From assembly GCA_007136375.1 (NCBI GenBank), contig SLHB01000017.1:1-18068 (forward strand): a stretch of DNA of 18,068 bases, written 5' to 3'. The position numbers and the translations under genes are program-made. The notes beneath the pieces were generated by a model that had not been told where the DNA came from, did not search any database, and saw only the letters and a program-made list of their open reading frames with translations. Shown here in pieces: positions 15,268 through 18,068 of the stretch (its first letter is position 1; each line of letters starts with the position of its first letter). This DNA comes from Candidatus Hydrogenedentota bacterium (lineage in GTDB: Bacteria; Hydrogenedentota; Hydrogenedentia; Hydrogenedentales; SLHB01).

Positions 15268-16155
15268 ATGACCGACCCAACGGCCGCGCTCAAAGACCAT
15301 AAGCCGACCAAAGACATTCTGATCTGCATCGATTCCGACGGCTGCGTCTTCGACACCATGGAAGTGAAGCACAAGGAGTGTTTCATTCCGAACATCATCA
15401 AGCATTGGAAGCTGCAAGCCGTCTCCAAATACGCCCGGGCCGCGGCGGAATTCGTGAACCTCTACTCCAAGTGGCGGGGCATCAACCGGTTTCCCGCGCT
15501 GGTGATGACACTGGACCTTCTCGCGGATTGGGATAAGGTCCGGGAGCGCAACGTCGCCTTGCCGGAAGCGCCGAACCTGCGGAAATGGATCGAAACGGAA
15601 TCCAAGCTGGGAAATCCGGCCCTGGAAGCCTACTGTCAGGAGCACGGCGACGCGGACATGCACCGGACCTTGGCCTGGAGCCAAGCGGTAAACGACACCG
15701 TTGAAGACCTCGTCGAGGGCGTGCCCCCCTTCCCCTATGTCCGGGAATCCCTAGAGAAGGCACAGGCCCTTGCGGATATCCTGGTGTGTTCGGCCACGCC
15801 CTATGACGCGCTGGTCCGGGAATGGCAAGAACACGACATCGAGAAGCACGCGTTCACCATCGCCGGGCAAGAACAAGGGAAAAAGTCCGAGCACATCGCC
15901 TTGGCGTCCCAGGGGCGTTACGACCACACGAAGATCCTCATGATCGGCGACGCCCCCGGAGACATGAAGGCGGCCCGCGCGAACAACGCCAGCTTCTACC
16001 CCATTAACCCGGGGCACGAGGATGAATCGTGGCGGCGGTTCCACGAAGAAGCGCTGGACAAGTTCGTGAGCGGCGAGTACCAGGGCAGTTATGAAGACGG
16101 CCTGATCCAGGAATTCGACGCCCTGTTGCCGGACACGCCGCCGTGGAAACAGTAG
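15268..16155 (+). CDS. HAD-superfamily hydrolase (predicted phosphatase)
   Basis: All four haloacid dehalogenase motifs are present in this 295-residue protein. Motif I 'CIDSDGCVFD' (20-29) has nucleophile Asp22 and general acid Asp24. Motif II is Ser175 in 'VCSATP'. Motif III Lys is in 'QGKKSEH' (about 205-206), and motif IV is 'GDAPGDM' (227-233) with Asp228 and Asp232. A large helical C1 cap of about 140 residues lies between motifs I and II. Such enzymes usually dephosphorylate small sugar or sugar-acid phosphates. The long cap is larger than in phosphoglycolate phosphatases and may define a special substrate. AAGGAAGGAG precedes the ATG. It lies between the SDR and PdxB-like genes (31 bp to the latter) and would logically remove or sense a phosphate on their shared intermediate. 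Confidence 0.9.
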   Translation: MTDPTAALKDHKPTKDILICIDSDGCVFDTMEVKHKECFIPNIIKHWKLQAVSKYARAAAEFVNLYSKWRGINRFPALVMTLDLLADWDKVRERNVALPEAPNLRKWIETESKLGNPALEAYCQEHGDADMHRTLAWSQAVNDTVEDLVEGVPPFPYVRESLEKAQALADILVCSATPYDALVREWQEHDIEKHAFTIAGQEQGKKSEHIALASQGRYDHTKILMIGDAPGDMKAARANNASFYPINPGHEDESWRRFHEEALDKFVSGEYQGSYEDGLIQEFDALLPDTPPWKQ

Positions 16156-16186
16156 CGCGCGCCGCGCTTTCTGGCGCCGAGAGCCC

Positions 16187-17344
16187 ATGAAGATTGTCGC
16201 CGACGAGAACATTCCCTACGCCCGGGAAGCCTTCGGGCAACTGGGGGAGGTTGAAACCATGGCCGGGCGTCTCATGTCCGCGGATGCGTTGCGGGACGCG
16301 GCGGCGCTGTTCGTCCGCTCCGTAACCAAGGTGGACGCGGCGCTGCTGGAAGGGACGGCCGTGCGCTTCGTCGGCACGGCGACCATCGGCGAGGATCACG
16401 TCGACAAGGCTTGGCTCGCGGATCAGGGCGTCGGATTCTCCAGCGCGCCAGGCTGCAACGCGAACAGCGTCGGGGAGTATGTGGCGGCCGCGTTATTGTT
16501 TCTGGCAAAGGCGAAGGGCTTGCGGTTGCAGGACTGCCCATTGGGCGTTGTCGGCGTGGGAAACGCGGGAAGCCGCGTGGCGGAAAAAGCCGCCGCGTTG
16601 GGCCTGCCCCTCGTCCTCAACGACCCGCCCCTTGCGCTGGAGATCGGCGACGAGCGCTACCGGCCCATCGAAGAGATCCTGGACTGCGGCGTTATCACGC
16701 TTCACGTGCCCCTTACGCGGGATGGCGCGGACCCCACCTACCACATGGTGGACGAGGCCTTCCTTGAACGGTTGAAGCCCGGGACCATCGTCATCAACGC
16801 ATCCCGGGGCGCCGTCGTGGACAACAAGGCTCTCCTCGCGGCCCTCAAGAGCGGCCGCCTGGGTGGGGCCGTCCTCGACGTGTGGGAGGGCGAGCCGGAC
16901 GTGGACATAGACCTGTTGGAAACGGTGGACATCGCCACGCCGCACATCGCCGGATACTCCTTTGACGGCAAGGTCAACGGCACGCGTCAGATCCACGAGG
17001 CGGCCTGCCGCTTCTTTGGCCACACGCCGACGTGGGACCCCGAGCCGCTGTTGCCGCCGCCGGACAGGCCCGAAATCGAGATCGACGGCGCGCAAGACTG
17101 GCTCGACGCCATAACCCAAGCCGTGTTCGCCGTGTACGACATCCGAAACGACGACGCGGCCATGCGCATGCTGTCCACGGCGCCTCCAGCCAAGCGGCCG
17201 GCGCTCTTCGACCAACTGCGCAAGGACTATCCCCGGCGGCGCGAATTCCACAACACGCGCGCGCTGGCAACACCGCCCAACCCGGAGACAAACCGGACGC
17301 TCCAGGGCTTGGGATTCGCTGTAAAGGAGCGCGTTTCCCCATGA
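16187..17344 (+). CDS. pdxB: 4-phosphoerythronate dehydrogenase (PdxB) homologue
   Basis: This 385-residue D-2-hydroxyacid dehydrogenase matches PdxB along its length. It has the opening 'MKIVADENIPYAREAFGQLG', 'LFVRSVTKV' (41-49), 'VGTATIGEDHVD' (62-73) and 'SAPGCNANSVGEYV' (86-99). The NAD loop is 'VVGVGNAGSR' (121-130). Catalytic residues are Arg207, Glu236 (in WEGEP) and His253 (HIAGY). The PdxB-specific C-terminal dimerisation domain is present with 'VYDIRNDDAAMR' (316-327) and 'FDQLRKDYPRRREF' (341-354). PdxB oxidises 4-phospho-D-erythronate to the 2-oxo acid in the DXP-dependent vitamin B6 route. No other B6 gene is here; the neighbours are sugar-acid enzymes, so it may serve phosphorylated tetronate catabolism instead. 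The stop overlaps the next start by 4 bp (ATGA). Confidence 0.9.
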   Translation: MKIVADENIPYAREAFGQLGEVETMAGRLMSADALRDAAALFVRSVTKVDAALLEGTAVRFVGTATIGEDHVDKAWLADQGVGFSSAPGCNANSVGEYVAAALLFLAKAKGLRLQDCPLGVVGVGNAGSRVAEKAAALGLPLVLNDPPLALEIGDERYRPIEEILDCGVITLHVPLTRDGADPTYHMVDEAFLERLKPGTIVINASRGAVVDNKALLAALKSGRLGGAVLDVWEGEPDVDIDLLETVDIATPHIAGYSFDGKVNGTRQIHEAACRFFGHTPTWDPEPLLPPPDRPEIEIDGAQDWLDAITQAVFAVYDIRNDDAAMRMLSTAPPAKRPALFDQLRKDYPRRREFHNTRALATPPNPETNRTLQGLGFAVKERVSP

Positions 17345-18068
17345 TCACCAGCAGGATCGCCGAGACCGGCCATCTAACCGAGAAGCAACTTCACGAGGTT
17401 ACGGAGGAAACCTTTGCCCAACGCTCCGTCGACGGCAAACGGGTCCTCTGCATCATTCCCGACCACACGCGGAGCATGCCCATGCCGGCCATGTTCCGGG
17501 CGCTCCACAAGAGTTTGAGCGGACGGGCGAAGCAGTTCGACATTCTCGTCGCCTTGGGCACCCATCCGCCCATGCCGGACGAAGCCCTGAACGCCCTCCT
17601 CGGCGTCACGCCCGCGGAACGCGCGACGACATACAAGGACGTGGGAGTCTACAACCACCATTGGAAGAACCCCGAGGTCCTCGTGCCCGCGGGAACCATT
17701 ACGGCGGACGAAGTCTCGGAAATCTCCGGCGGCCTGATGGAGATGGACGTGGTGGTCACCGTGAACCGGATGGTGTACGACTATGACCTCGTCTGCATCG
17801 TCGGCCCCGTGTTCCCCCACGAAGTCGCCGGGTTCAGCGGCGGGAACAAGTACTTCTTCCCGGGCGTGTCGGGCGAGGAGATCATCAACCTCTTCCACTG
17901 GCTCGGCGCGCTCATCACGAACCCGATGATCAACGGAACCAAGTACACTCCGGTGCGCGCGGTCATCGACCGGAGCGCCGCCTTCATCGAACGGGAGAAG
18001 CTCTGCTTCGCCCTCGTGGTCAAGGACAAGCAAGCCAAGGGTATCTTCGTGGACACGCCGGAGGAAGC
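17341..18068 (+). CDS. LarA-type nickel-pincer racemase/epimerase (DUF2088), 3' end beyond window
   Basis: About 242 residues of the N-terminal part are present, beginning 'MITSRIAETGHLTEKQL'; the gene continues past the window. The residues known to matter in Lactiplantibacillus LarA are all here with matching spacing: Asp41 and Arg44 (PDHTR), His75 (GTHPPM), His160 and Lys170 (HEVAGFSGGNK), and His186 (LFHWLG). In LarA the Lys and His residues hold the nickel-pincer nucleotide that abstracts hydride from the 2-carbon of a 2-hydroxy acid. The family includes racemases and epimerases of many 2-hydroxy acids besides lactate. Next to PdxB-, SDR- and HAD-like genes, a sugar-acid or phosphosugar-acid 2-epimerase is more likely than lactate racemase (inference). 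AAGGAG precedes the ATG by about 10 nt, and the start overlaps the PdxB stop. LarB, LarC and LarE cofactor genes are not visible. Confidence 0.9.
   Translation, partial: MITSRIAETGHLTEKQLHEVTEETFAQRSVDGKRVLCIIPDHTRSMPMPAMFRALHKSLSGRAKQFDILVALGTHPPMPDEALNALLGVTPAERATTYKDVGVYNHHWKNPEVLVPAGTITADEVSEISGGLMEMDVVVTVNRMVYDYDLVCIVGPVFPHEVAGFSGGNKYFFPGVSGEEIINLFHWLGALITNPMINGTKYTPVRAVIDRSAAFIEREKLCFALVVKDKQAKGIFVDTPEE

Overview
The window is an 18 kb stretch of GC-rich, densely coding bacterial DNA with Shine-Dalgarno-led genes. It carries no rRNA, tRNA, CRISPR or phage genes that I can see. The mix (Gfo/Idh/MocA oxidoreductase, sugar-acid enzymes, a LarA-type racemase, a very long GH13 protein, a Tat-exported molybdo-hydroxylase) resembles uncultured polysaccharide- and sugar-acid-degrading lineages such as Planctomycetota, Lentisphaerota, Hydrogenedentota, Poribacteria or Latescibacterota. 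That placement is inference; no phylogenetic marker gene is present.

Layout. Positions 1-286 hold a small repeat element with 10-bp terminal inverted repeats, followed by a VOC/glyoxalase-fold gene (287-682, minus). A minus-strand operon runs from 4819 down to 837. It encodes a three-subunit molybdenum hydroxylase of the xanthine dehydrogenase family: a [2Fe-2S] subunit with a twin-arginine leader, a molybdopterin subunit and an FAD subunit. The operon ends with a 68-residue five-cysteine protein and a strong hairpin at 782-811. Upstream of it on the same strand is an unrecognised membrane/coiled-coil protein (4994-5641). A 608-bp gene-poor gap leads to a plus-strand host-attachment (baeRF-type) protein (6250-6693), which converges on a prolyl oligopeptidase (6810-8918, minus). 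Next on the minus strand are a 1198-residue GH13 alpha-amylase-family protein (8995-12591) and a Gfo/Idh/MocA oxidoreductase (12776-13756).

A 642-bp divergent intergenic region (13757-14398) carries hairpins, promoter-like boxes and a cluster of six GACAA/TTGTC motifs. Beyond it a plus-strand operon runs off the right edge: a D-mannonate oxidoreductase-like SDR, a HAD hydrolase, an erythronate-4-phosphate dehydrogenase (PdxB) homologue and a LarA-type nickel-pincer racemase/epimerase. The last two genes overlap by 4 bp.

How the genes may work together. The four enzymes of the right-hand operon plus the divergent Gfo/Idh protein all belong to families that act on hydroxy-carbons of sugars, sugar acids or their phosphates. 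I infer a sugar-acid (possibly tetronate or hexonate) interconversion pathway. The combination does not match any textbook pathway I know and is the best candidate in the window for an undescribed system. The molybdo-hydroxylase operon looks like a separate, exported aldehyde or heterocycle oxidising system.
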